DNA of 17,952 bases from Euryarchaeota archaeon UBA124 (GTDB taxonomy: Archaea > Thermoplasmatota > Poseidoniia > Poseidoniales > Poseidoniaceae). Positions 1 to 6,354 of the stretch are shown in pieces. The notes below the pieces were generated by a model that saw nothing but the letters and a program-made list of their open reading frames with translations, was not told where the DNA came from and ran no database searches. The first letter of the stretch is position 1. The number at the start of each line of letters is the position of its first letter. A program made the position numbers and the translations under genes. The stretch covers positions 1 through 17,952 of the forward strand of contig DAPT01000063.1 in NCBI GenBank assembly GCA_002502215.1. The letters run 5' to 3'.

Positions 1-1502
1 ACATCAAAAACACGTAGTTCGAATTGGTGCATTCCTATGGAAAGTTTGACCCGTAATTTGGCTTCGGTTGAGATCTCTTTGCCGGTCGAATCCAGCCATG
101 ACCATGTTGCAATTCGATTTTGTGGGTCACTGGATTGTGAACCGTCCAATGTGACGACGGCTGTGTTTCCATTGTTCAAAGAAATTGTTTGGTTTTCACC
201 CGCGTAGGCCTCTGGCGCAATCACTTCAGCAGCTTCCTCATGAAGAAATTGAAGCAACTCATCAAGATCCTGCTCCTGATTGTTAAATGACTCAGTAGGC
301 AAATCTTCATTCATCGCAGTAGAGAGTGAGTCAAACTCTATGCCCATCCCATGTTGCTGACTCTCTAAGGATTCTTGCTCCTCCAAGGACAAGAGACTTG
401 TATAATCATCAACTGTTCTATAGACCACATTTGGATCGGTTTCGACTTCAACAACCGCTTCCTCAAACCAGCCTTGAAGGAAGGATGAATCGACTTCAGC
501 ACGTTCTTGGTTAATGTTGCAAACACCAACAGGCTCAGCTCCGGTGTAATCGTTCTGATCATCACCAAAGAAGGCGATACGTCCTGAATCATCTACTTCA
601 ATTCCTTGAATCATTCCTTTGTGTTCAATTTGCCAAGCGATCTCGTTTGTTTCAAGATCGAATCCATAAACGTAGAACCACGTTCCAACAATGATCGTGT
701 TCTGACTGTGGGCCAAGCATTGGATTGGATAATCGAAAGAGGCCAGCAATTGAATTTCCTTTTGTTTTACTTCAACTAAATCTCCATTGTCAAGTCCAAT
801 GAAATGATTCAATGAATCCGAAATGGATGCCTTCATTCGTCCTTTTAGCTCCTTACGGTCCAGAAGTTCTTGACGTAGGTAGAATTCAATCTCGAGAGCT
901 TCTTCCTCACCAGGAACCAGAGCGTGCCCTTCCCTCGCCACAAACCAATCACTTCCTTGACTTGAACCGACAGCAACGATGTCTTCTCCTATCTCACCAC
1001 GCTGTGGTCGTGTAAAGACAATGTTCAGATGGTCATCAGTTTTTACCACAGATTGGTTTTCGGTGATGAGCAGAATCGAATCTTGAATCACCTCAAAAGA
1101 ACGAACATCGCGTTGAGAGGATTCATACTCCTGTCCATCCAAGGTGAATTGACGTAGTGTTCCGATTCCATCAAGGGCAAGAATCTGTTTTCCTACGACC
1201 AACTCGGCACCGCCTGCATCAAATTCAGAGGTCCATACCTCTTCACCGTCATTTGAGAATACATGCAATCCATTGGTTTCATCGAGAACGACAATCTTGT
1301 CCACACCCCAAGCAACATCAATAATCTGTGAATTAACATTTATTGTTGCAATAATGTTGTTTTGTTCGCTCTCAAGATCGACAATTTGAACCAAACCATC
1401 TTTATTGCCAATCAAAAGTTTCCCCAATGTTGGGTGCAACGCAATGGCCGTGACGCTCGTCTTTTGATGAAGAGCATCGATAATGGGAAGCGTTGCGACC
1501 AT
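1..1502 (-). CDS. Beta-propeller protein with acidic linker and PKD-like domain (3' partial)
   Basis: The frame is open from 1502 to the left edge (500 codons, no stop), so the C-terminus is missing. Residues 1 to about 330 look like beta-propeller blades, with hydrophobic strands alternating with short turns, for example ALHPTLGKLLIGNKDGLVQI near the start and IVVLDETNGLHVFSNDGEEV shortly after. A low-complexity acidic linker rich in Glu, Gln, Ser and Asp covers about 340-425. From about 430 the sequence resembles a PKD/Ig-like fold, with AYAGENQTISL followed by LDGSQSSDP and a Trp-Ser-Trp strand. No signal peptide or membrane helix is visible at the N-terminus, which is odd because PKD domains are usually extracellular. 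A GTG at 1511 would add three residues and is an equally possible start. It lies 49 nt after purF on the same strand. Function is unknown; a scaffold or binding role is inference. Confidence 0.75.
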   Translation of the reverse strand, partial: MVATLPIIDALHQKTSVTAIALHPTLGKLLIGNKDGLVQIVDLESEQNNIIATINVNSQIIDVAWGVDKIVVLDETNGLHVFSNDGEEVWTSEFDAGGAELVVGKQILALDGIGTLRQFTLDGQEYESSQRDVRSFEVIQDSILLITENQSVVKTDDHLNIVFTRPQRGEIGEDIVAVGSSQGSDWFVAREGHALVPGEEEALEIEFYLRQELLDRKELKGRMKASISDSLNHFIGLDNGDLVEVKQKEIQLLASFDYPIQCLAHSQNTIIVGTWFYVYGFDLETNEIAWQIEHKGMIQGIEVDDSGRIAFFGDDQNDYTGAEPVGVCNINQERAEVDSSFLQGWFEEAVVEVETDPNVVYRTVDDYTSLLSLEEQESLESQQHGMGIEFDSLSTAMNEDLPTESFNNQEQDLDELLQFLHEEAAEVIAPEAYAGENQTISLNNGNTAVVTLDGSQSSDPQNRIATWSWLDSTGKEISTEAKLRVKLSIGMHQFELRVFD

Positions 1503-1551
1503 GTTTTCCACATGTTGCGGTCAGTTATAGGCTCATGTGTCAAAAACGTCG

Positions 1552-3093
1552 TCAAGCTTGGTCGTTGTGCATGTCGATACCTTGTTCATCGCCTACGAAC
1601 TTATCTTGCTTTGAAGCATCATTTCGCTCGTCACGCAATTTATCGAGATAGGCCTGAGTAATGTCTCCTGTTACATATTCGCCGTTGAAGCAAGAACTAT
1701 CGAAGCCGTCGATGTTGGTTTCCTTGTGCCCAGTAACTTCTTCCAGATCATCGAGTCGTTGATAGAACAACTTATCTGAACCAATCGTTGTGTTGATTTC
1801 TTCAACGGATTTTCCATTTGCGATGAATTCGTCGACAGCAGGCATGTCGATACCGTAGACGTTTGGATGGCGAACGGGCGGCGCTGCAGATGCAAAATAC
1901 ACCTTACTTGCGCCGACTTCGCGAGCCATATCAATGATTTGCTCACTCGTTGTTCCCCGAACAATTGAGTCGTCAACGAGGAGCACGTTCTTTCCTTCGA
2001 ACTCTCTTGGTATAGCGTTCAGTTTCCTTCTTACCGATTTCATACGCATCTCTTGGCCTGGCATAATGAACGTACGTCCAACATATCGGTTCTTTACGAA
2101 GCCTTCTCGGTATGTTACGTTAAGCGTGTTTGCCATTTGTATCGCAGAAATCCGTCCGGAGTCAGGAACTGGAATCACAACATCGATGTCATGATCCGGC
2201 CAACTCTCCATAATGCGCTCTGCAAGGCGTTTGCCCTGGTTCAGTCGTGCTTGGTAAACTGAGATGCCATCGATGGTCGAGTCAGGTCGAGCGAAGTAAA
2301 CGTGTTCAAAGATACACGGCGTGAACTGTTTCTTTTCAGCGCACTGTTTGGTGAAGAGATGTCCCGATGTGGAAATGAATATTGCTTCGCCTGGTTGAAC
2401 ATCCGCTACCATTTCAAAGCCAAGAGCGGTGATTGCAACCGATTCACTTGCTACGACCCATTCTGTACCCCCTTCATACTCTCGCTTGCCGTAGATGAGC
2501 GGGCGAATGCCGTGCGGGTCTCGGAATGCGAAGAGGCCATATCCGTTGACTATTCCAACACAAGCATAACCACCGCGAACCGTTTCGTTGACGTTCTTTA
2601 TGGCATCGAAGAATGAATCAACGTTGAGGAAAGGTTCACCTCCTATGCTCATCTGCTCGCTGAGGATATCAAGCTGAACCGCAAGGTGATTGAGCAACAC
2701 CTCTGAATCACTTGTTGTGTTGACGTGTCGACGGTGTTCAGTGACCAATTTATTCGCAATCTCGTTGTTGTTGGTCAAATTACCGTTGTGTGCAAGTGCG
2801 AGTCCATACGGAGAGTTCACGTAGAACGGTTGTGCTTCAGCAGTTGAGGATGAGCCAGCGGTCGGATAACGTACGTGTCCTATCCCAATGTGCCCAAGCA
2901 ATTTCTGCATGTGTCGCTTGTAGAAAACGTCAGATACCAACCCGTTCCCTTTGCGGAGGTTGAATTTTTCATTCCACTCTGTCATGATGCCGGCAGCATC
3001 TTGGCCTCTGTGTTGGAGAACAGTAAGACCATCATACAGTGCTTGGTTTACGTGTGAACCAAGCCGCCCAACGATGCCGATAATGCCGCACAT
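1552..3093 (-). CDS. purF: Amidophosphoribosyltransferase PurF
   Basis: It catalyses the first committed step of purine synthesis, making 5-phosphoribosylamine from PRPP and glutamine in the cytosol. The 513-residue protein begins Met-Cys-Gly-Ile-Ile-Gly, so Cys2 is the N-terminal nucleophile of the glutaminase domain and no propeptide is needed. The glutaminase half shows VLQHRGQDAAGI, GHVRYPTAGSSS and the NGNLTNN oxyanion motif. The phosphoribosyltransferase half has the PRPP loop VLLVDDSIVRGTTSEQ near residues 368-383. The sequence closely follows the E. coli type: YVGRTFIMPGQ, VRRKLNA, PNVYGIDMP, CFNGEYVT and a MHN-containing tail. Three of the four cysteine positions that hold the iron-sulfur cluster in Bacillus-type PurF are replaced (HPN in place of HPC, and Asp-Ser-Ser-Cys in place of Cys-x-x-Cys). 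The start is fixed by the catalytic cysteine. It follows rpl37e by 59 nt. A bacterial origin is inferred. Confidence 0.97.
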   Translation of the reverse strand: MCGIIGIVGRLGSHVNQALYDGLTVLQHRGQDAAGIMTEWNEKFNLRKGNGLVSDVFYKRHMQKLLGHIGIGHVRYPTAGSSSTAEAQPFYVNSPYGLALAHNGNLTNNNEIANKLVTEHRRHVNTTSDSEVLLNHLAVQLDILSEQMSIGGEPFLNVDSFFDAIKNVNETVRGGYACVGIVNGYGLFAFRDPHGIRPLIYGKREYEGGTEWVVASESVAITALGFEMVADVQPGEAIFISTSGHLFTKQCAEKKQFTPCIFEHVYFARPDSTIDGISVYQARLNQGKRLAERIMESWPDHDIDVVIPVPDSGRISAIQMANTLNVTYREGFVKNRYVGRTFIMPGQEMRMKSVRRKLNAIPREFEGKNVLLVDDSIVRGTTSEQIIDMAREVGASKVYFASAAPPVRHPNVYGIDMPAVDEFIANGKSVEEINTTIGSDKLFYQRLDDLEEVTGHKETNIDGFDSSCFNGEYVTGDITQAYLDKLRDERNDASKQDKFVGDEQGIDMHNDQA

Positions 3094-3152
3094 GTGAGTC
3101 CCTTTGTTGCGGACAGTCGCGCCGCCTTTGTATTCCTTCCCCCTAATTTTGT

Positions 3153-3332
3153 TTAGGCCTTAGGTCGGTGGGATTTTTTGTTCCAGCTGTAGGTTCGCAT
3201 TCGCGCAGTCTTGCCGTATCCACAAGAGGCACATACGCCTTTTTGCTTGTGGAATGAGTTGCGACCACAGCGTCGGCAGCGGATGTGTGTTGTCTTCTGT
3301 CGACGACCCATGGATGGTGTACCCTTTGACAA
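3153..3332 (-). CDS. rpl37e: Large ribosomal subunit protein eL37 (L37e)
   Basis: This is a 59-residue zinc-ribbon protein of the large ribosomal subunit that binds 23S rRNA. It begins MSKGTPSMGRRQKTTHIRCR and has two CxxC pairs (CRRC at residues 19-22, CASC at 34-37) that together bind one zinc. The basic C-terminus GKTARMRTYSWNKKSHRPK is typical of the family, and the length is normal for archaea. The start is TTG at 3332. An in-frame stop lies shortly upstream with no ATG or GTG between, family members start with the same Thr/Ser-Lys-Gly-Thr motif, and GAGGTGA lies four bases before the TTG. It is 73 nt downstream of a four-helix membrane protein and 59 nt upstream of purF. A very short leader ORF precedes it (see 3337-3357). 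Confidence 0.95.
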   Translation of the reverse strand: MSKGTPSMGRRQKTTHIRCRRCGRNSFHKQKGVCASCGYGKTARMRTYSWNKKSHRPKA

Positions 3333-3336
3333 ATGC

Positions 3337-3357
3337 TCACCTCGATGTCATCGCCAC
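3337..3357 (-). other. Possible six-residue leader ORF before rpl37e
   Basis: On the minus strand a strong purine-rich Shine-Dalgarno (AAGGAGGAGG, 3370 down to 3361) is followed by GTG at 3357 and an in-frame ATG at 3351. Both lead after a few codons to TGA at 3339-3337. The stop codon lies within the GAGGTGA that serves rpl37e, and the TTG start of rpl37e is four bases further on. The arrangement would suit re-initiation or translational coupling onto a weak TTG start. The strong Shine-Dalgarno is too far from the TTG (about 28 nt) to serve it directly. Translation is not shown; the ORF may be fortuitous. Confidence 0.3.
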
Positions 3358-3405
3358 CTGCCTCCTCCTTATGAAGTCAACGATGGAAAAACGCTGACAA
3401 GAATG

Positions 3406-3849
3406 TCACGATTGTCCGTCATCCTTTGATTTGAGATTGACGAAAGAGAGCAGGATTAAGATGCCAGCTGCAATTAGAATCGCAGAACTTGTTACAATAA
3501 AGTGAACAATGTTGTAGAGTATTTGAGCACGCTGCGAGCCATTCCCCTCCATCAGGAATCCACCTTGATTCGTGAGCAAGAAGGTGGCAAAAATGCCTAG
3601 GGTAGCGGCGTAAACCATTGAAACCCAAGGGGCAGTTGGTTCCTCTCGGCTCTTGGAATATTGGAACATATTCACAACAAAGAAGACGGACGCAATTGTG
3701 TAGGAAGTCAGGAAAGCGTTCAAGAAACGGGTTACTCCTCGCTCTGCATCATAGCCAGAGTTTCCTTGAGCAAGGACGAGAATCATCGTTGGAAGAAGGA
3801 AAAGAAAACCAGCAACAAAAAGATGACGAGGGCCGATACGATTACTCAT
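3406..3849 (-). CDS. Four-helix integral membrane protein, unknown function
   Basis: I do not recognise this family. The 147-residue protein has four hydrophobic segments at about residues 10-28, 40-62, 75-93 and 110-138, a short polar N-terminus (MSNRIGPRH) and a charged C-terminal tail (NLKSKDDGQS). ATG at 3849 is preferred because GGAGGTG lies six bases upstream, overlapping the end of the preceding gene. An in-frame ATG two codons earlier (3855) has no spacing from that Shine-Dalgarno. The start overlaps the stop of the upstream seven-helix gene by 8 nt, so the two are probably translationally coupled and may act together. No catalytic motif is visible. Confidence 0.75.
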   Translation of the reverse strand: MSNRIGPRHLFVAGFLFLLPTMILVLAQGNSGYDAERGVTRFLNAFLTSYTIASVFFVVNMFQYSKSREEPTAPWVSMVYAATLGIFATFLLTNQGGFLMEGNGSQRAQILYNIVHFIVTSSAILIAAGILILLSFVNLKSKDDGQS

Positions 3850-4645
3850 CCTCATCACCTCCGAGGTTTTGTTGAACAATTTGAGCAGCTTTTGAAAGCT
3901 GGTCACCTGATGGTGGAGGCAGTTTGTTGAGATCAGGTCGCTTGCTCTCAAACTGCCATATTGCAACGCCAAAGGCAAGGATTGTCAAACCAAGGCCAGC
4001 GAGAAAACCCAGTAAATCGCTTGCAGCCAAGAGAACTGCGTTTGAAAATTCATCTGAACTGGTCGATGAACCGTCGAAAAAAGCGCTGATAACCAAAAGC
4101 AAAAACGACAATCCTCCGGTGAGATAGAGGACGCGTGAGGTCTGATTGGTCCGTTCACCAACGAGATTGACAACGTAACCTCCTGCAAGAAGAAAACTAC
4201 TCATAGCGAGCAAGAATGTAGGGCGAAAAATCATCCAAAATCGGTTTGTCTCGCCCTTCCATGTAATCGTCGGTAAATAAGACGAGTTGATCCAATGCAT
4301 GGATTCGAACAAAGCAAATCCACCGACGAACATCAACAAACCGATGGGTCGCATTTTTGATGGGAATCTTCGAACAGGAATGTCTCCAGCAAACAATGCG
4401 ATGTAGAGTCCAATGGACATCAGGAGAACAGAGGGCAGTAGACTCACCAACAACGCGCTTGAGGCCGCTGACGGCGATTCAGGAACGGTGATGAAGGACA
4501 CTCCGAAGAAGACCAAGCCGATGAGACCCACAACCTTGCCGGCTTTCTGCGCCGAAACATCTTTTCGGAATTGAAGACCGAGTGAAAAAAACACCAAACC
4601 CAGCGGTGCCCAAAGCATCAAAGCGACGCTGAGGTCATTTTCCAT
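3842..4645 (-). CDS. Seven-helix integral membrane protein, unknown function
   Basis: I do not recognise this family. The 267-residue product has about seven hydrophobic segments, at roughly residues 6-25, 36-53, 60-85, 100-116, 137-160, 170-189 and 200-228. A soluble C-terminal tail of about 40 residues follows, with a proline patch (LPPPSGD) and an acidic end (GGDEDE). The N-terminus MENDLSVALMLWAPLG enters the membrane almost at once. No obvious Shine-Dalgarno precedes the ATG at 4645. It faces rpl44e across a 131-nt divergent gap and overlaps the four-helix gene downstream. No transporter or enzyme signature could be seen. Confidence 0.78.
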   Translation of the reverse strand: MENDLSVALMLWAPLGLVFFSLGLQFRKDVSAQKAGKVVGLIGLVFFGVSFITVPESPSAASSALLVSLLPSVLLMSIGLYIALFAGDIPVRRFPSKMRPIGLLMFVGGFALFESMHWINSSYLPTITWKGETNRFWMIFRPTFLLAMSSFLLAGGYVVNLVGERTNQTSRVLYLTGGLSFLLLVISAFFDGSSTSSDEFSNAVLLAASDLLGFLAGLGLTILAFGVAIWQFESKRPDLNKLPPPSGDQLSKAAQIVQQNLGGDEDE

Positions 4646-4732
4646 GGTTCCACTTCATTGGGCTCATCTTATGAATGTGGGGGCATTTATGCTTTTTCTT
4701 GGGCTTTTTCGGGCGGATTACTCGACGACAGC

Positions 4733-4740
4733 AATAAATA
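4733..4740 (+). promoter_or_regulatory. Candidate TATA box for the rpl44e cluster
   Basis: AATAAATA is the most AT-rich octamer in the 131-nt gap between two divergent genes. A start site about 25 nt downstream would fall near 4762, leaving a short leader that still holds the AGGTGAT Shine-Dalgarno of rpl44e. The call rests on position and composition only. Confidence 0.3.
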
Positions 4741-4776
4741 CCCGACGATGGTCGCCAAACTGTTCAGGTGATGACC

Positions 4777-5061
4777 ATGGTAAAGATGCCACGTCAAATT
4801 ATGCGTTACAGTCCTTCTGCAGGCAAGCACACGCTGCACACCGTCGAACGTGTCAAGAAGAAGCGGGCCTCTGAACTTCGCTGGGGTCAGCGACGTTTCC
4901 GTAAGGTCATGCGAGGATATCGTGGTTTCCCACGTCCAAAGCCAGATGGCCGTGAAAAGCCAACCAAGCGTGTCAACATTCTTTACCGTTGTACAGAAAC
5001 CGGGAAAGCGCATTATGCACCGTGCAAGCGTGCTAAGAAATTCGAACTCGTAGATCGATGA
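4777..5061 (+). CDS. rpl44e: Large ribosomal subunit protein eL44/eL42 (L44e), zinc ribbon degenerate
   Basis: This is a large-subunit protein located near the tRNA exit site. The 94-residue sequence carries family signatures: KHTLHTVERVKKKRAS, then WGQRRFRKVMRGYRG, GFPRPKPD, KPTKRVNILYRC and KKFELVDR at the end. ATG at 4777 is chosen because GGTGAT lies four bases before it and because MVKMPR matches the usual start. ATG 4771 and GTG 4768 lie too close to that site. Usual members bind zinc through two Cys-x-x-Cys pairs. Here the first pair position reads Ser-Pro-Ser-Ala and the second reads Cys-Thr-Glu-Thr, so three of four ligands are absent. It is the first gene of the rpl44e, rps27e, aIF2-alpha, nop10 and PAC2 series. 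The next gene's Shine-Dalgarno overlaps its stop. Confidence 0.95.
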   Translation: MVKMPRQIMRYSPSAGKHTLHTVERVKKKRASELRWGQRRFRKVMRGYRGFPRPKPDGREKPTKRVNILYRCTETGKAHYAPCKRAKKFELVDR

Positions 5062-5071
5062 GGTGAACACA

Positions 5072-5242
5072 ATGGTAGGTCAATTTATCAAAGTTTCATG
5101 CAACGATTGCGGGAATGAAACCATCATTTTCTCTCGCTCAACAACCGTGGTCTCATGCGGTGTTTGTGGAGCGACACTAACCAACACCTCAGGTGGAAAG
5201 GCTGCTCTCGTCGGCTGCACAGTTCTCGAGACGATGGAATGA
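5072..5242 (+). CDS. rps27e: Small ribosomal subunit protein eS27 (S27e)
   Basis: This 56-residue zinc-ribbon protein of the small ribosomal subunit starts MVGQFIKVSCNDCGNETIIF. Its zinc ligands are intact: CNDC at residues 10-13 and CGVC at 29-32. The family motif ATLTNTSGGKAAL follows and the protein ends VLETME. ATG at 5072 is preceded by GAGGTGA, which overlaps the rpl44e stop codon, so translation of the two is likely coupled. A perfect hairpin begins at once after its stop codon, ahead of the aIF2-alpha gene. Confidence 0.95.
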   Translation: MVGQFIKVSCNDCGNETIIFSRSTTVVSCGVCGATLTNTSGGKAALVGCTVLETME

Positions 5243-5257
5243 GGAGGCTGAGCCTCC
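5243..5257 (+). promoter_or_regulatory. Hairpin enclosing the Shine-Dalgarno of the aIF2-alpha gene
   Basis: GGAGGC, loop TGA, GCCTCC makes a perfect 6-bp stem with a 3-nt loop. It occupies the whole space between the rps27e stop (5240-5242) and the aIF2-alpha ATG (5258). The left arm contains GGAGG, the only good Shine-Dalgarno for that start, so folding would hide it. Control of initiation-factor translation by this hairpin is inference. Confidence 0.5.
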
Positions 5258-6046
5258 ATGTCGAAAACCGACCTCGTTTACCCTGATGAGGGCGAACTCG
5301 TTGTTGTAACGGTACACAGCGTCAAGCAAAACGGTGCTGATGTATCCCTCGATGAGTACGATGGCGTTGAAGGATTCATATTCATTGGTGAAATTGCCAG
5401 TGGATGGATTAAGAACATCCGACGATTTGTTCGTGAAGGCCAGCGACTTGTGTGCAAGGTCATGCCAAGTCGACGTGACGGTAGTTCACTCAAACTATCG
5501 CTAAAGTCCGTATCAGAGGAACGTCGAAGAGATCGGCTTCAACAATGGAAGAATGAGCAACGTGCTCTTCAGTTGTTCAAGGTCTTGTCAGAGTCCCAAA
5601 AATGGAAATCTGATTTTGCATCAGAACTCCAGGCCGAACTAACTCAGGTCTTTGAGACACTGTATGGAGCCTTTGAGGAGGCAGCCATGCAAGAAGGCTC
5701 AATTGTTGATGCCGGCTTTGAGGGTGAATGGATTCAACCCTTCGTCGAAATGTCGGTCGAGAACATTATCCCACCGTTCGTTGAAATCCGTGGAATCCTG
5801 ACCCTCAAGGTCGAGACAAACAACGGTGTTGAGACAATTCGCGAAGCTCTTCTGGCTGCCGAAAAGAATTCATCGCCAGAAGATGAAATCGAAGTCCATT
5901 GTTATTACAACGGTGCACCAGAATATCGGATAGAACTTCGGGCACCTGATTTCAAAACAGCAGAAGATACCTGGACAGCATCACTTTCTTCTGTGGTTTC
6001 GGTCGTTGAGGCTGCAGGCGGAACCGCCGATTCCTACCGAGAGTGA
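5258..6046 (+). CDS. eif2a: Translation initiation factor 2 subunit alpha (aIF2-alpha)
   Basis: This is the alpha subunit of the heterotrimeric factor that brings initiator tRNA to the small ribosomal subunit. The 262-residue length is normal. The N-terminal S1/OB domain (about residues 10-85) shows GELVVVTVHSVKQNGADVSL, then GVEGFIFIGEIASGWIKNIR and a basic VREGQRLVCKV strand. Ser48, in the IASGWIKNI loop, matches the loop position that carries the regulatory serine in eukaryotic eIF2-alpha. A helical middle domain and an alpha-beta C-terminal domain (about 175-262), which contacts the gamma subunit, follow. It lies 15 nt after rps27e, with the gap filled by a hairpin, and 5 nt before nop10. 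This gene order is conserved in many euryarchaea. Confidence 0.95.
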   Translation: MSKTDLVYPDEGELVVVTVHSVKQNGADVSLDEYDGVEGFIFIGEIASGWIKNIRRFVREGQRLVCKVMPSRRDGSSLKLSLKSVSEERRRDRLQQWKNEQRALQLFKVLSESQKWKSDFASELQAELTQVFETLYGAFEEAAMQEGSIVDAGFEGEWIQPFVEMSVENIIPPFVEIRGILTLKVETNNGVETIREALLAAEKNSSPEDEIEVHCYYNGAPEYRIELRAPDFKTAEDTWTASLSSVVSVVEAAGGTADSYRE

Positions 6047-6051
6047 GTCAC

Positions 6052-6294
6052 ATGCCACGTCAACTCCTGCAACAATGTCTTAATTGTGGATCTTGGTGTT
6101 TGGACACGATTTGTCCGAAATGTGGGGGTGCAGCGCAAGCAGCAGCACCGCTGAAGTGGTCTCCAGAAGATCATAGAGCAAATGTCCGTCGGCAATTGAA
6201 CAATGTAGAATCTCCTGATTGGCCACAAACAATTCCAACCCTCCCCTCAGTCGAAGAAATGCGAATTCGTTCTGCAAAAGAAGAAGAAGAATGA
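6052..6294 (+). CDS. nop10: H/ACA RNP component Nop10 with C-terminal extension
   Basis: Nop10 is the small protein of H/ACA RNPs that holds Cbf5 for RNA-guided pseudouridylation. Residues 1 to about 55 match the family: a zinc ribbon with CLNCGSW and CPKCGG (two CxxC pairs), then APLKWSPEDHRANVRRQL, which resembles the family's PxxFSPEDxxxxxRR helix. The protein is 80 residues, whereas archaeal Nop10 is usually about 60. The extra tail contains PDWPQTIPTLPSVEEMRIRS and ends in a run of Glu. ATG at 6052 is chosen; GTG at 6043, overlapping the aIF2-alpha stop, would add three residues. It follows aIF2-alpha by 5 nt. Confidence 0.9.
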   Translation: MPRQLLQQCLNCGSWCLDTICPKCGGAAQAAAPLKWSPEDHRANVRRQLNNVESPDWPQTIPTLPSVEEMRIRSAKEEEE

Positions 6295-6354
6295 GGCTCT
6301 TTTGTCTCGTTCTTTGTCAAACATTATACCCCTTGATTGTAGGGTGAAGAATTC

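Noticed and set aside
3094..3152. Terminator between rpl37e and purF
   Set aside because: Only a weak 4-bp complementarity was found and there is no T-run on the transcript strand, so no terminator is called.
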